64,000 nt of DNA. It comes from Anaerohalosphaeraceae bacterium. Its GTDB lineage: Bacteria > Planctomycetota > Phycisphaerae > Sedimentisphaerales > UBA12454. The stretch lies in assembly GCA_021108375.1 (NCBI GenBank), contig JAIORA010000012.1:124001-188000 (forward strand), in the 5' to 3' direction. The notes below the pieces were generated by a model. It worked only from the letters and a program-made list of their open reading frames with translations, was not told where the DNA came from and ran no database searches. Below, in pieces: positions 23,471 through 32,008 of the stretch; the first letter of the stretch is position 1, and each line of letters begins with the position of its first letter. The translations under genes and the position numbers were made by a program.

Positions 23471-24319
23471 TTATGGATTGTTCTGGGAATCACTGTTCTT
23501 TATTACCGGCGAGTTGTAATACACGTTGCGATTTCTGTAATATCGCCACAAATCATAAACATCGTTTTCCATTCGCTCAATACGCTGCTGAAAGGAACTG
23601 GCCAAAGTTTCGACCCTGCTTAGCCTGTCGCGGATTTTCTCATAGCCCTGGGCCGTAGCGGCGTAGCCGGCAAGTTTAATTTGAACTCCTGCAAGCTCTT
23701 TTGTATTTGTCTCGACCTTGGTCTGCATACCCTCAAACTGCTGGTCAATAGTCGAAAGCACCTCAAGTTTTCGCAACTCCGCTCTGGGCGTAACAAGCTC
23801 AACCCACCTGTCCATCTCTGCTTTTGTCTGTCCTATTTTTTCACCGAGTTCAGCGACCAGTTTGTGTTCCGGCCCCATCGCGGCGGAAACCGCAAATTTA
23901 GCCTTTTCAAAACAGCGAATCGCCTGGATAAACTCATCGGGGTCGTCTTTAAAGTCGCCGACTTTTTCGAGGAAGTAATCTCCTGCATTTCGCCAGTAGT
24001 CCAGTGCCGAGCTTTTGCTATAAATAATCGACCTCGGCTGAATATCGTCTCTGTAATATCTGGCCAACTTTATCTGGCTTCCATCAATAATCGCAATTTC
24101 AAATCCAATCGGCCCTTTAGTTACTATTCTTCCGCTAACCCTCTGACCATCATTAAGAGTAAACGAAATCAATCGAAAAGTCTTTACCGGCCTTTTGCGA
24201 ACAACCGGCAAATTAGGTTCTGCATTTTGGGCAAAGGCAGCAAATGAAAAAACAAGCATACAAACAATTAGAAGAATCGATTTAGAACCAGCCGGGATTT
24301 GTTTCTTTTCGCTAAACAT
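23471..24319 (-). CDS. Exported coiled-coil protein of unknown function
   Basis: 282 residues from ATG 24319, chosen for the strong GGGAGGAG ribosome-binding site. Signal peptide (KSILLIVCMLVFSFAAFAQ, cut near Ala-Gln). A small beta domain follows (FTLNDGQRVSGRIVTKGPIG), resembling an Sm/SH3-like fold, then a helical middle (about 90-180) and a C-terminal coiled coil (about 185-260, KLEVLSTIDQQFEGMQTKVE and ETLASSFQQRIERMENDVYD in part). No family recognised. A periplasmic structural role is possible but not shown. Confidence 0.6.
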   Translation of the reverse strand: MFSEKKQIPAGSKSILLIVCMLVFSFAAFAQNAEPNLPVVRKRPVKTFRLISFTLNDGQRVSGRIVTKGPIGFEIAIIDGSQIKLARYYRDDIQPRSIIYSKSSALDYWRNAGDYFLEKVGDFKDDPDEFIQAIRCFEKAKFAVSAAMGPEHKLVAELGEKIGQTKAEMDRWVELVTPRAELRKLEVLSTIDQQFEGMQTKVETNTKELAGVQIKLAGYAATAQGYEKIRDRLSRVETLASSFQQRIERMENDVYDLWRYYRNRNVYYNSPVIKNSDSQNNP

Positions 24320-24363
24320 TTTAACTCCTCCCTGTAAAGGACAGTTTGCCATTAGCAAGTTTG

Positions 24364-24392
24364 ATTATATGCTCAAGGCTAAGCTATTGCAA
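24364..24392 (-). promoter_or_regulatory. Sigma-70-type promoter of the coiled-coil gene
   Basis: On the minus strand TTGCAA (24392-24387), a 17-base spacer and a perfect TATAAT (24369-24364). The start of transcription would be near 24357, leaving a leader of about 38 bases. Confidence 0.6.
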
Positions 24393-24499
24393 GCGATTAT
24401 ACCTCGATAAAAAAATGGGATGTAAAACAGGGCGTTTTATCACTTGTCTTTTGTCGTTCAAACCTATACAATTGCCCCGTGTTAAAGAGAGGAGTTTTT

Positions 24500-26029
24500 A
24501 TGTTAGCAAAATTGCACAGCGTTACCCTTGAAGGAATTGAAGGGATTATATGCGAGGTGGAAGTTGACATCTCTCGGCGAGGTTTTGAACGCTCGCTGAT
24601 TGTCGGCCTGCCCGATACCGGCGTAAAAGAGAGCATCGAACGCGTTCAAAGCGCAATCACAAATTCAGGTTACGATTACCCCACCACAAAATCAATTATC
24701 AACCTTGCACCGGCAGACATAAAAAAAGCAGGCCCGGCTTTCGATTTGCCCATCGCTTTAGGGATTCTGATGGGTTCGGGTGCTTTGGCAAGTTCCTCTG
24801 TCAAAGATTTTATAATTGTTGGCGAGTTGGCTCTGGACGGAAGGGTTCGACCGATTAACGGTGTTATAAGTATGGCGATGACCGCAGCAGCAAAAGGGTT
24901 TAAAAATATGCTCGTGCCGCTGGAAAATGTCAAAGAGGCCGCAGTCGTTAATGACATAGAAGTTTTCGGAGTTGGTTCGCTATCACAGGCTGCAAGTTTT
25001 TTGGCAGGGCAGGTCGCACTTGAAAGCACCTCGGTAGACATTGAAAATCTCTTTCTTCAAACAAGCAATTACGATGTCGATTTTTCTGATGTCAAAGGCC
25101 AGCAATCCGTCAAGCGAGCGCTGACAATCACCGCCGCTGGCGGCCATAACATTATGATGCTCGGCCCGCCCGGTGCAGGCAAAACAATGCTTGCCCAGCG
25201 ACTGGCCACAATCCTGCCTTCATTGACCCTTACCGAATCGCTTGAAACGACGCGGGTTTATTCTTCGGTGGGGCTGCTGGAAAGGGACAAGGCTTTGATG
25301 GCTGTTCGGCCGGTACGAACGCCGCACCATTCCGCTTCCGGGCCGGCTCTTGTTGGCGGAGGAACTAATCCACGATGCGGTGAGCTTTCGCTGGCAAATC
25401 ACGGGGTGCTTTTCCTCGATGAGTTTGCCGAGTTCCCAAGAAGCGTTCTTGAGATGATACGCCAACCGCTGGAAGAAAGAACGGTAACTATTTCACGAGC
25501 AAAAGGTACGCTGACTTTCCCTGCAAACTTTATGCTGGTCGCGGCGATGAACCCCTGCCCGTGTGGATACTTTGGTTCAAGCCAAAAAAGATGTAAGTGC
25601 AGCCCGAACCAGATAGAAAAGTACATCTCAAAAATTTCCGGCCCGCTGCTGGACAGAATTGATATTCACATTGAGGTTCCAGCGGTAAGTTTCAGCCGAC
25701 TGCGTTCCAAGGACAAAGCAACCACTTCTGCCGAAATCAAAAAAACAGTTGTCAAGGCTCGGGCGATTCAGCAAAAACGATTCAACAAAAGCAAAACGAC
25801 AACTAACGCGATGATGACACACAAGCAGGTTCTAAGCTGTTGCGACCTTGACGAAAACAGCGAAATGATGCTCAAGGCTGCGATGACCGAGTTTGGCTTA
25901 AGCGCCCGCGCTCACGACAAAATTTGCAAGGTTGCCAGAACGATTGCTGATATTGCCGGCAGCGACATTGTGAACGCCGAACACATCGCCGAGGCAATCA
26001 GCTATCGAAAGCTGGATAGAAGTTTTTAA
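24500..26029 (+). CDS. comM: ComM/YifB family Mg-chelatase-like AAA+ ATPase
   Basis: 509 residues from ATG 24500 (AGAGAGGAG upstream; a GTG seven codons earlier lacks support). N-terminal ChlI-like domain (VEVDISRRGFERSLIVGLPD), AAA+ core with Walker A GPPGAGKT and Walker B LFLDEFAEF, a Cys cluster typical of the family (NPCPCGYFGSSQKRCKCSP) and a C-terminal Mg_chelatase_C part (LSARAHDKICKVARTIADI). ComM is a hexameric helicase that helps branch migration of incoming DNA in transformation. The last 12 codons occur again at 28935-28972, behind two inserted peptidase genes. Confidence 0.93.
   Translation: MLAKLHSVTLEGIEGIICEVEVDISRRGFERSLIVGLPDTGVKESIERVQSAITNSGYDYPTTKSIINLAPADIKKAGPAFDLPIALGILMGSGALASSSVKDFIIVGELALDGRVRPINGVISMAMTAAAKGFKNMLVPLENVKEAAVVNDIEVFGVGSLSQAASFLAGQVALESTSVDIENLFLQTSNYDVDFSDVKGQQSVKRALTITAAGGHNIMMLGPPGAGKTMLAQRLATILPSLTLTESLETTRVYSSVGLLERDKALMAVRPVRTPHHSASGPALVGGGTNPRCGELSLANHGVLFLDEFAEFPRSVLEMIRQPLEERTVTISRAKGTLTFPANFMLVAAMNPCPCGYFGSSQKRCKCSPNQIEKYISKISGPLLDRIDIHIEVPAVSFSRLRSKDKATTSAEIKKTVVKARAIQQKRFNKSKTTTNAMMTHKQVLSCCDLDENSEMMLKAAMTEFGLSARAHDKICKVARTIADIAGSDIVNAEHIAEAISYRKLDRSF
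25992..26027 (+). repeat. comM 3' end, copy 1 of a direct repeat
   Basis: AGGCAATCAGCTATCGAAAG and on to AGTTTTT. It codes for AISYRKLDRSF and recurs at 28935-28972 with only synonymous changes. The two copies flank the M16 peptidase pair. Confidence 0.8.
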
Positions 26030-26151
26030 AAAAAGTTGTAACAAACCACAAACTAATAACTCTTAATAACATTAACAACGACTGTTTTTGGTAGTAAAAA
26101 CGGATTTTAGGGACTTTCTATGAGTCATATTATTTAACAATAAGGTGAAAA

Positions 26152-27519
26152 ATGAACAAATATTTAGTGATTTACCTGCTAATTTCCGGTATCACAATCC
26201 CTGCAATTGCCCAGACAGCCGGAATCCAATATGAGATTACCGAACATATTTTAAACAACGGATTAAAGATTTTAGTATTAGAAAAGCCCTCAGCGCCCGT
26301 CGCAAGTTTGCAAATCTGGTATAATGTCGGTAGCGTTGATGAGACCAAAGGTTTAAAAGGAATCGCACATCTTTTTGAGCATATGATGTTTCGTGGCTCT
26401 AAAAATTATGGCCCGCAAGAACACGCAAACCTTATACAGCAGGCTGGCGGTAGATGGAACGCTTATACTTCCGACGAAATGACCGTTTACTGGGAAAGTG
26501 TCCCAACCGACAAACTCGAATTAGCTTTAAAACTTGAAGCTGACAGAATGGAATCTTTGACAATCGACCACAATACACTCGAAACTGAGCGACAGGTGGT
26601 TATGGAAGAATACCGCTCGCGAATTGATAATGATCCGTTTGGCTCAATGGCAAAAGATGCAAGGGGCTACCTCTTTCCAAATCACGGATACGAATTTGGT
26701 CCTATCGGCAAAATGGAAGATATCAAAAATTTCTCTGTTGAAGATTGCAGAAACTTTTTCGACGTATATTATGTCCCTGCCAACGCAACCATTATTGTTG
26801 CTGGCGGTGTAAAAGCTGAAAATGTTATCAAGATGGTCAAAAAAGAATTTGCCCATATCCCGCCAGGCCTTCCAAACAACAGAAAGCCGCTTACGATTCC
26901 TAACGATTATGTAAAGCCATACTTCAAAGGCAAAACGCAATTACCAGTACCAGTTACTGTCGTTTCATTTTACACAGGCGGACAGAAGTCCCGTGATGGC
27001 GTTGTACTCAAATTAATCTTTGAAAGTCTATGCACTGGCAAAAGCAGTCGTTTATGGAAAAAGCTGGTAAAAGAAAAGAAGGTACTTGAACACTTTGTGG
27101 GAATACAAGACCAGGGGTCTGATGTTGGAACGATATTTTTTGGTGGCGTACATCTCCCTTTTATGGAAAAGGCCGTCAAAAAAAATATCCTTGAAGAAAT
27201 CGAGAAAATCAAAGCTGAAGGATTATCTGAAGACGAATTTTTGAAAGTGAAGAACAAACATCAATCCAAAATGATTTTTCAAAGATACCATTCAAATCGA
27301 CTTGCTTCAGGCCTCGGCTACTCACAGCTTATAAAAGGCGACTATAAACGATTTTATGAAATGCAGTACGAGATTGAAAATATCACCCAACAGGACATTA
27401 TCCGCGTGGCTAATAAATATCTAATAGAGTCTAACATGAGAATCATACACTTTGAGCCAAAGCAACAAATGTTCATAGCTAACATTGTCGGATTTATAAA
27501 ATCAATTTTCAGTTTTTAA
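26152..27519 (+). CDS. M16 family zinc peptidase, active subunit
   Basis: 455 residues, ribosome-binding site AAGGTGA. Signal peptide (about 1-20, ends IPAIAQTA). Inverted zinc motif HLFEH at 73-77 with the downstream acidic region LETERQVVMEEYRSR supplying the third ligand. A C-terminal half of the same fold (about 230-440) is also present. Members degrade peptides or process precursors outside the cytoplasm. It is followed after 22 bases by a second M16 gene lacking the zinc motif, so the pair probably forms a heterodimer of the mitochondrial processing peptidase type. Both genes are visibly AT-richer than their neighbours and sit between two copies of the comM tail. Confidence 0.9.
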   Translation: MNKYLVIYLLISGITIPAIAQTAGIQYEITEHILNNGLKILVLEKPSAPVASLQIWYNVGSVDETKGLKGIAHLFEHMMFRGSKNYGPQEHANLIQQAGGRWNAYTSDEMTVYWESVPTDKLELALKLEADRMESLTIDHNTLETERQVVMEEYRSRIDNDPFGSMAKDARGYLFPNHGYEFGPIGKMEDIKNFSVEDCRNFFDVYYVPANATIIVAGGVKAENVIKMVKKEFAHIPPGLPNNRKPLTIPNDYVKPYFKGKTQLPVPVTVVSFYTGGQKSRDGVVLKLIFESLCTGKSSRLWKKLVKEKKVLEHFVGIQDQGSDVGTIFFGGVHLPFMEKAVKKNILEEIEKIKAEGLSEDEFLKVKNKHQSKMIFQRYHSNRLASGLGYSQLIKGDYKRFYEMQYEIENITQQDIIRVANKYLIESNMRIIHFEPKQQMFIANIVGFIKSIFSF

Positions 27520-27541
27520 AATTTTGTTAAAAGGAACTGTT

Positions 27542-28933
27542 GTGAAATCTAAAATTGCTATTTTAATTTTGTTGTTTTCTTGCCTTGTAAATACTTCTAT
27601 TTCTGCCCCAGCTAAAATAGATTATCCACCAATAACTGAGGTTATTTTAAGTAATGGCTTAAAGGTAATGATAATCACTCACCGTGCACAACCTGCGATT
27701 TTTTACAAACTCATAATTAATGCCGGAAAAATAAACAACCCTTTGGATAAATCAGGCTTATCTCAACTCACCGCACATTTGCTCACCGAAAGCACCAAAA
27801 AAAATTCCGCCGATGAAATCGCCGAAACCCTTGCCGAAATTGGCGCATCATTAAACGTCAATGGCAATTGGCAACGAACAACCCTAAGCTTAAATGTTTT
27901 GAGCCAGTACGCTGAAATAGGCCTGGATATTATTACAGACGCCGTGATGTTTCCGGCTTTCAAGCCAGAGGAATTTAAAAGATTAAAAAATCAATTCATC
28001 ACCAATTCTAAAATTGATTTAGAGAACAATTGGACTTTATCTTCTGCTCACGGCAATTTTCTGCTTTGGGGGCCTAAAACCCCTTTGGGCTTTACCAGGA
28101 GTCCCAAATCTTTAAAAAAAATTCGCATTAAAGATGTTAAGCAGTTTTGCGAAACTAATTACACTCCAAACAATGCGACCCTTTTTGTCATTGGCAATTT
28201 TTCAAAAAATGATATGCTCGAAAAAATAAAACGCAAAACTTCCACCTGGCAAAAAGCCCCGCAAGCAGTTCAACCAAAAATCGAAATGGCTATTAATCGG
28301 CAACCACAAGTGAGAGTTGTAAATAAGCCCGATATGACCCAGACCGTCATCTATTTAAACCAATGGGCAATCAAAAGCAACAGTCCAGACTATTACCAAT
28401 ACAAGCTGCTCAATTATATTCTTGGTGGAAGTGGTTTTTCATCAAGGCTTATGACTGCTGTCAGATGCGATGGCGGAAAAACGTATGGAATTGGCAGCAG
28501 ATGTTATCTAAATATGGATTATGGTTTTTTGACGATTCAAACATCAACACGCAACCAGGAATTTTTTAACACTTACCAGATTATAACGGAGGAACTTAAA
28601 AAAATTATTGCCTCTGGTTTCACAGAAGACGAATTGGCAAAGGCAAAAACCTATATGGCTGGCGCGATTCCATTAGGCTTAGAGTCGCCAGGAGCTATCG
28701 CAAATAAAATCCTGAACGGAAAATTCAATGGCTTTACCATCAGAGATTTGGAAAATGAAATAATCAGCTATGACTCGGTAACGATTGAGCAGATAAACGC
28801 TGCCGTCAAAAAATATCTTCTGCCTGCAAATATGAATCTTGTAATTGTTGGTGATATAGAGAAAATTAAAGACCAACTTGAAAAAATCGGACCATACAAA
28901 CAGGTTTTTTATAAGGACGAGTTGGCCAAATAA
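27542..28933 (+). CDS. M16 family peptidase homologue, non-catalytic subunit
   Basis: 463 residues from GTG 27542, preceded by AAAAGGA at a good distance; the signal peptide (KSKIAILILLFSCLVNTSIS) starts there. The fold matches the upstream M16 peptidase (TPNNATLFVIGNF, YKLLNYILGGSGFSSRLM), but the HxxEH site reads HLLTE (79-83), so the catalytic Glu and second His are lost. In this family such inactive partners form the chamber and bind substrate. The AT-rich coding matches the gene before it. Confidence 0.88.
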   Translation: MKSKIAILILLFSCLVNTSISAPAKIDYPPITEVILSNGLKVMIITHRAQPAIFYKLIINAGKINNPLDKSGLSQLTAHLLTESTKKNSADEIAETLAEIGASLNVNGNWQRTTLSLNVLSQYAEIGLDIITDAVMFPAFKPEEFKRLKNQFITNSKIDLENNWTLSSAHGNFLLWGPKTPLGFTRSPKSLKKIRIKDVKQFCETNYTPNNATLFVIGNFSKNDMLEKIKRKTSTWQKAPQAVQPKIEMAINRQPQVRVVNKPDMTQTVIYLNQWAIKSNSPDYYQYKLLNYILGGSGFSSRLMTAVRCDGGKTYGIGSRCYLNMDYGFLTIQTSTRNQEFFNTYQIITEELKKIIASGFTEDELAKAKTYMAGAIPLGLESPGAIANKILNGKFNGFTIRDLENEIISYDSVTIEQINAAVKKYLLPANMNLVIVGDIEKIKDQLEKIGPYKQVFYKDELAK

Positions 28934-28934
28934 C

Positions 28935-28972
28935 AGGCAATCAGCTATCGAAAACTTGACAGAAGTTTTTGA
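28935..28972 (+). pseudogene. Remnant of a second comM 3' end
   Basis: The frame reads QAISYRKLDRSF and stop. It differs from the end of comM (25992-26029) by AAG/AAA, CTG/CTT, GAT/GAC and TAA/TGA, all synonymous. It is therefore a true homologue tail, not chance. It ends 3 bases before the stop of the GH130 gene. Confidence 0.8.
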
Positions 28973-28975
28973 ATC

Positions 28976-29914
28976 TTATTCTGCCGGGCAATTCATTACA
29001 TAATCGACAACATCTTTCAACTCAGCAGTTGCAAGGCCGATGCACGAGTCCGCCGCCCCGTAGTACATATACAATTTGCCGTCCCGCTCAACCCATCCGC
29101 ACGGAAACACCACATCGTCAACATCGCCATCGCGTTCGTAATTCGTTCTCGGCCCAAAAACCCATTCGCTCGACCGCCTTATAACTTTCCGCGGGTCGTC
29201 CAAATCGAGCATCACAAGACCCAATCTATAAATCGAGCCTGAGGGCGTGCTTTTAACGCCGTGATAAATTATCAGCCACCCTTGCTCGGTCGCCAGTGGC
29301 GGAGTGCATAGGCCGATTTTGCTCGCGTCCCACCATCCACCTCGCCGAGCGTGTATGATTTCAACGTGTTCGCCCCAATGCTTAAGGTTTGGCGAAAACG
29401 ACAGCCAGATATTGGCCCGAAGATTATTCATACTGGAGACGGGCCTGTGCAGCATTGCCCATCGCCCATCGAATTTTACCGGAAAAAGTGCCGCATCCTT
29501 ATTCTCTGGCGGCAGAACAACACCGACTCGCGAAAAGGTTTTAAAATCGCTCGTCTCTGCCATACTAACTAAAGGCCCGCCCGTCGAATAGGACGTGTAG
29601 CAAATCATCCACTTGCCGAGTTCGTCAATCCGCGTAATGCGCGGGTCCTCGATTCCCCATATTTCTTCCGGATAATTCTGTTCATCGCTGGCCAACGTCG
29701 GCGCTGAATCAATTTTCCAGTTATTTATTCCGTCATCGCTGACTGCTGTTGTCAGATGGCTGATGCCGCGATAATCTTCAACTCTCACCAGCAGCAAAAC
29801 CTTACCATCAATTTCAGTTGCCGCCGCGTTAAAAACCGAGTTCGCCTTGTAGGGCCAATCCTCAACCGAAAGAATCGGATTCCCCTGGCACCTGGTAAAA
29901 AGTTCATAAGCCAT
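28976..29914 (-). CDS. GH130 family glycosidase / beta-mannoside phosphorylase
   Basis: 312 residues, cytoplasmic (no signal peptide). Five-bladed propeller pattern of GH130: RCQGNPIL near the start, VFNAAATEIDGKVLLLVRVE, the catalytic Asp region IWGIEDPRIT, CYTSYSTGGP, KDAALFPVKFDGRWAMLHRP and YYGAADSCIGLATAEL. GH130 enzymes phosphorolyse or hydrolyse beta-mannosides using a conserved Asp. The exact substrate cannot be read. It converges with the comM/M16 genes and appears to be a single gene. Confidence 0.9.
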   Translation of the reverse strand: MAYELFTRCQGNPILSVEDWPYKANSVFNAAATEIDGKVLLLVRVEDYRGISHLTTAVSDDGINNWKIDSAPTLASDEQNYPEEIWGIEDPRITRIDELGKWMICYTSYSTGGPLVSMAETSDFKTFSRVGVVLPPENKDAALFPVKFDGRWAMLHRPVSSMNNLRANIWLSFSPNLKHWGEHVEIIHARRGGWWDASKIGLCTPPLATEQGWLIIYHGVKSTPSGSIYRLGLVMLDLDDPRKVIRRSSEWVFGPRTNYERDGDVDDVVFPCGWVERDGKLYMYYGAADSCIGLATAELKDVVDYVMNCPAE

Positions 29915-30105
29915 ACTATCAATCCCTATTAAAATTTGCGGATTTTTTTAGCAATCTTTGGTTCCCTGAAAGTATTGCCCTGTAATTAACACACTTAGTT
30001 TGAATTATTTTGCCATAATGTCAAGTGAAATACCGATAATAACCGCCTTACCAGTACGCACAGCCCCATAATCACCCTCACACAAAACCACATAGCTGAC
30101 AGCGT

Positions 30106-30114
30106 TGCTATAAT
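30106..30114 (+). promoter_or_regulatory. Extended -10 promoter of the STAS gene
   Basis: TGCTATAAT is an exact extended -10 element. No good -35 box precedes it, as is normal for this promoter type. The leader to ATG 30200 would be about 80 bases. Confidence 0.45.
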
Positions 30115-30199
30115 ACCACTAACCTGCCAATCTATTAAACCTCATCGCCGACAACGCCGATAAGAAACGTATGAAAAGATTTTTTAAAGGAGTTTGAAA

Positions 30200-30535
30200 A
30201 TGGGTATTCAGGACTGGTCAGACGATATTATAATGGTAAACCTTGTGGCCGAACCACAGCTTGGCGAAGAGCTAAAGGCAGTATCCAGTATTATTCGTCA
30301 AAGGAAGAATTGCGGACTCGTCATAGACTTCGCTGAAGTCGAGATAGTAACTTCATCGAGCCTTGCGCAACTTTTAAGGCTCCAGAAGCTCACCGCAGAC
30401 AACGGCCAGCGGATGATTCTTTGCAGCCTGAGCAAAAGAACTATGGGCATTTTCGATGTTACCGGCCTTGAGCAGGCTTTCGATTTTGCCGAAGAGGCCT
30501 TCTCTGCCCTGGCAAGTATGCAGATGGTACACTAA
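30200..30535 (+). CDS. STAS-domain protein (anti-sigma-factor antagonist type)
   Basis: 111 residues from ATG 30200 (AAAGGAG, 7-base spacing). Single STAS domain: VNLVAEPQLGEELKAVSSII, then LVIDFAEVEIVTSSSLAQLL where the Ser in VTSSS takes the place of the phosphorylated Ser of SpoIIAA-like proteins, and LCSLSKRTMGIFDVTGLEQA. Such proteins act as phospho-switches for anti-sigma factors or kinases. No partner kinase lies next to it; rnc follows after 87 bases. Confidence 0.8.
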   Translation: MGIQDWSDDIIMVNLVAEPQLGEELKAVSSIIRQRKNCGLVIDFAEVEIVTSSSLAQLLRLQKLTADNGQRMILCSLSKRTMGIFDVTGLEQAFDFAEEAFSALASMQMVH

Positions 30536-30622
30536 CCCGACAGCGAGGTTGACTTTCCCGCGGCACTCTGTTAGCATAACCGCAAACCTTTAGTCACGGC
30601 GTAATCTGCACGGAAGATATTT

Positions 30623-31315
30623 ATGGATAAGGAAATTTTGTGCAATCTGGAAAAAACGATTAAATATCGGTTCTCCGATAAAGCTCTTCTCGAAAAAGCA
30701 CTAACGCATTCTTCCGTTGCTCAGACTCGGCTCGACAGTAACGAAAGGCTCGAATTTTTCGGCGATTCCATCCTCGATATAATCATTTGTCAGGCCCTGT
30801 ACGAAAACTTTCCCAATTATCTTGAAGGCGACCTCACAAAGATTAAGAGTATGCTCGTTTCCCGAAAAACCTGCGCAAGTATTGCCAGCCGGCTCGGCCT
30901 TGACGAACTAATTAAAGTAGGCCCCGGAATGGCACAGAGCAGTGCCCTGAAAGGCTCGCTCGCAGCCGGAGCGATAGAGGCGTTAATAGCCGCGATATAT
31001 ATTGATGGCGGAATAAAGTCGGCCAGCAAATTCGTTCTCAGAGTTTTCGGCGAGTTGATTGACCAAGCCGACGCAAATGAACATCAGGAAAATTTCAAAT
31101 CACTCCTTCAGCAGCACTCTCAGCAAGAGTATGGCTCCAGTGTAAATTACGAAACGCTTGATGAGAAGGGTCCTGACCACAACAAATGCTTTGAGACTGC
31201 AGCTGTAATTAGCGGCAAAAGATATAAAAGCGCCTGGGGCAATAACAAAAAAGAGGCACAGCAAAAGGCCGCGTACAATGCCTTGGTAGAGCTTGGCGTA
31301 ATAGAAGATAGTTAG
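30623..31315 (+). CDS. rnc: Ribonuclease III
   Basis: 230 residues, the usual length. Catalytic domain with the signature ERLEFFGDSILDIIIC (Glu44, Asp48) and the second acidic region GAIEALIAAIYIDGG. A double-stranded RNA-binding domain follows (about 155-227, NFKSLLQQHSQQEYG to EAQQKAAYNALVELG). It cuts double-stranded RNA in rRNA processing and mRNA turnover. The usual D-x-x-E of the second region reads G-A-I-E, so the Asp equivalent to E. coli Asp114 is Gly116, while Glu119 (Glu117 in E. coli) is kept. Confidence 0.93.
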   Translation: MDKEILCNLEKTIKYRFSDKALLEKALTHSSVAQTRLDSNERLEFFGDSILDIIICQALYENFPNYLEGDLTKIKSMLVSRKTCASIASRLGLDELIKVGPGMAQSSALKGSLAAGAIEALIAAIYIDGGIKSASKFVLRVFGELIDQADANEHQENFKSLLQQHSQQEYGSSVNYETLDEKGPDHNKCFETAAVISGKRYKSAWGNNKKEAQQKAAYNALVELGVIEDS

Positions 31316-31349
31316 CCCTGCTTCATCGGGATTCGTGCTTACATATTTC

Positions 31350-31601
31350 CTATCCAACCGTGAATTGCATTACCAGATAAAGCCCAACCGCTGCCAAAAT
31401 CATAAAGACTGATATTGAGCCAAAGAGGATTGCTGATTCTTTTACGAACGAGGCAAAGGTAAATTCTTCCAGTTTCGTAGCTTTATACACCACTGCGATA
31501 ACAGCTATCAAAGGCAGAGCCAGCAGTAGTGATTGCGGCGTAGTACCAATATCAACCGGGCTGACAAAGGATGCCAGTATTGAAGTAACGTGCATTATCA
31601 T
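31350..31601 (-). CDS. Small membrane protein, two helices
   Basis: 83 residues with two membrane segments (about 26-40 and 58-80). The start overlaps the stop of the gene before it by 4 bases (ATGA), so it is the third gene of the operon that begins with the SurA_N-like protein. No family recognised. Confidence 0.65.
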   Translation of the reverse strand: MIMHVTSILASFVSPVDIGTTPQSLLLALPLIAVIAVVYKATKLEEFTFASFVKESAILFGSISVFMILAAVGLYLVMQFTVG

Positions 31602-32008
31602 TCGCTCTCCTTTGCCGAGTGCATTTTATGAGCTAAATAAACGGCATTAACAACGCACAAAAGATTCAGCATTCCGGCCACGCCTGTATATATCTGGCCG
31701 ATTTCACGGGGCCTGCCGAAAACTGAGCAGTGACACACCTCGCCGTTAAGATAAGACAGCAATGCGATTAAAGGCGAATTGAACAGCTGCGCCCAGTACC
31801 ACGGCTCGTGCGTATCGATTACCGCTATCGAACTAATCCACAAGCCGACAAAAATAGCTGATAGTATCGAACCAAAAATTATCGCGGCCGAGGCCTTTTT
31901 CCCTATAATCAAATGCCCCAGTCCCGGCACCCACCAGCCAGCAAAGCCGACAAGAAACAACAACGGCAGACTGCCAAGCCTGAAAACACCTGATGACTTA
32001 TCCGCCAT
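31598..32008 (-). CDS. DUF6677-like membrane protein
   Basis: 136 residues with about four membrane segments (15-35, 40-60, 70-95, 110-128). The stretch GFAGWWVPGLGHLIIGKKAS resembles the glycine-rich start of small planctomycete membrane proteins annotated as DUF6677. It is coupled by one base to the upstream gene (TAATG) and overlaps the downstream one. The conserved operon suggests a shared envelope role that I cannot specify. Confidence 0.65.
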   Translation of the reverse strand: MADKSSGVFRLGSLPLLFLVGFAGWWVPGLGHLIIGKKASAAIIFGSILSAIFVGLWISSIAVIDTHEPWYWAQLFNSPLIALLSYLNGEVCHCSVFGRPREIGQIYTGVAGMLNLLCVVNAVYLAHKMHSAKESE

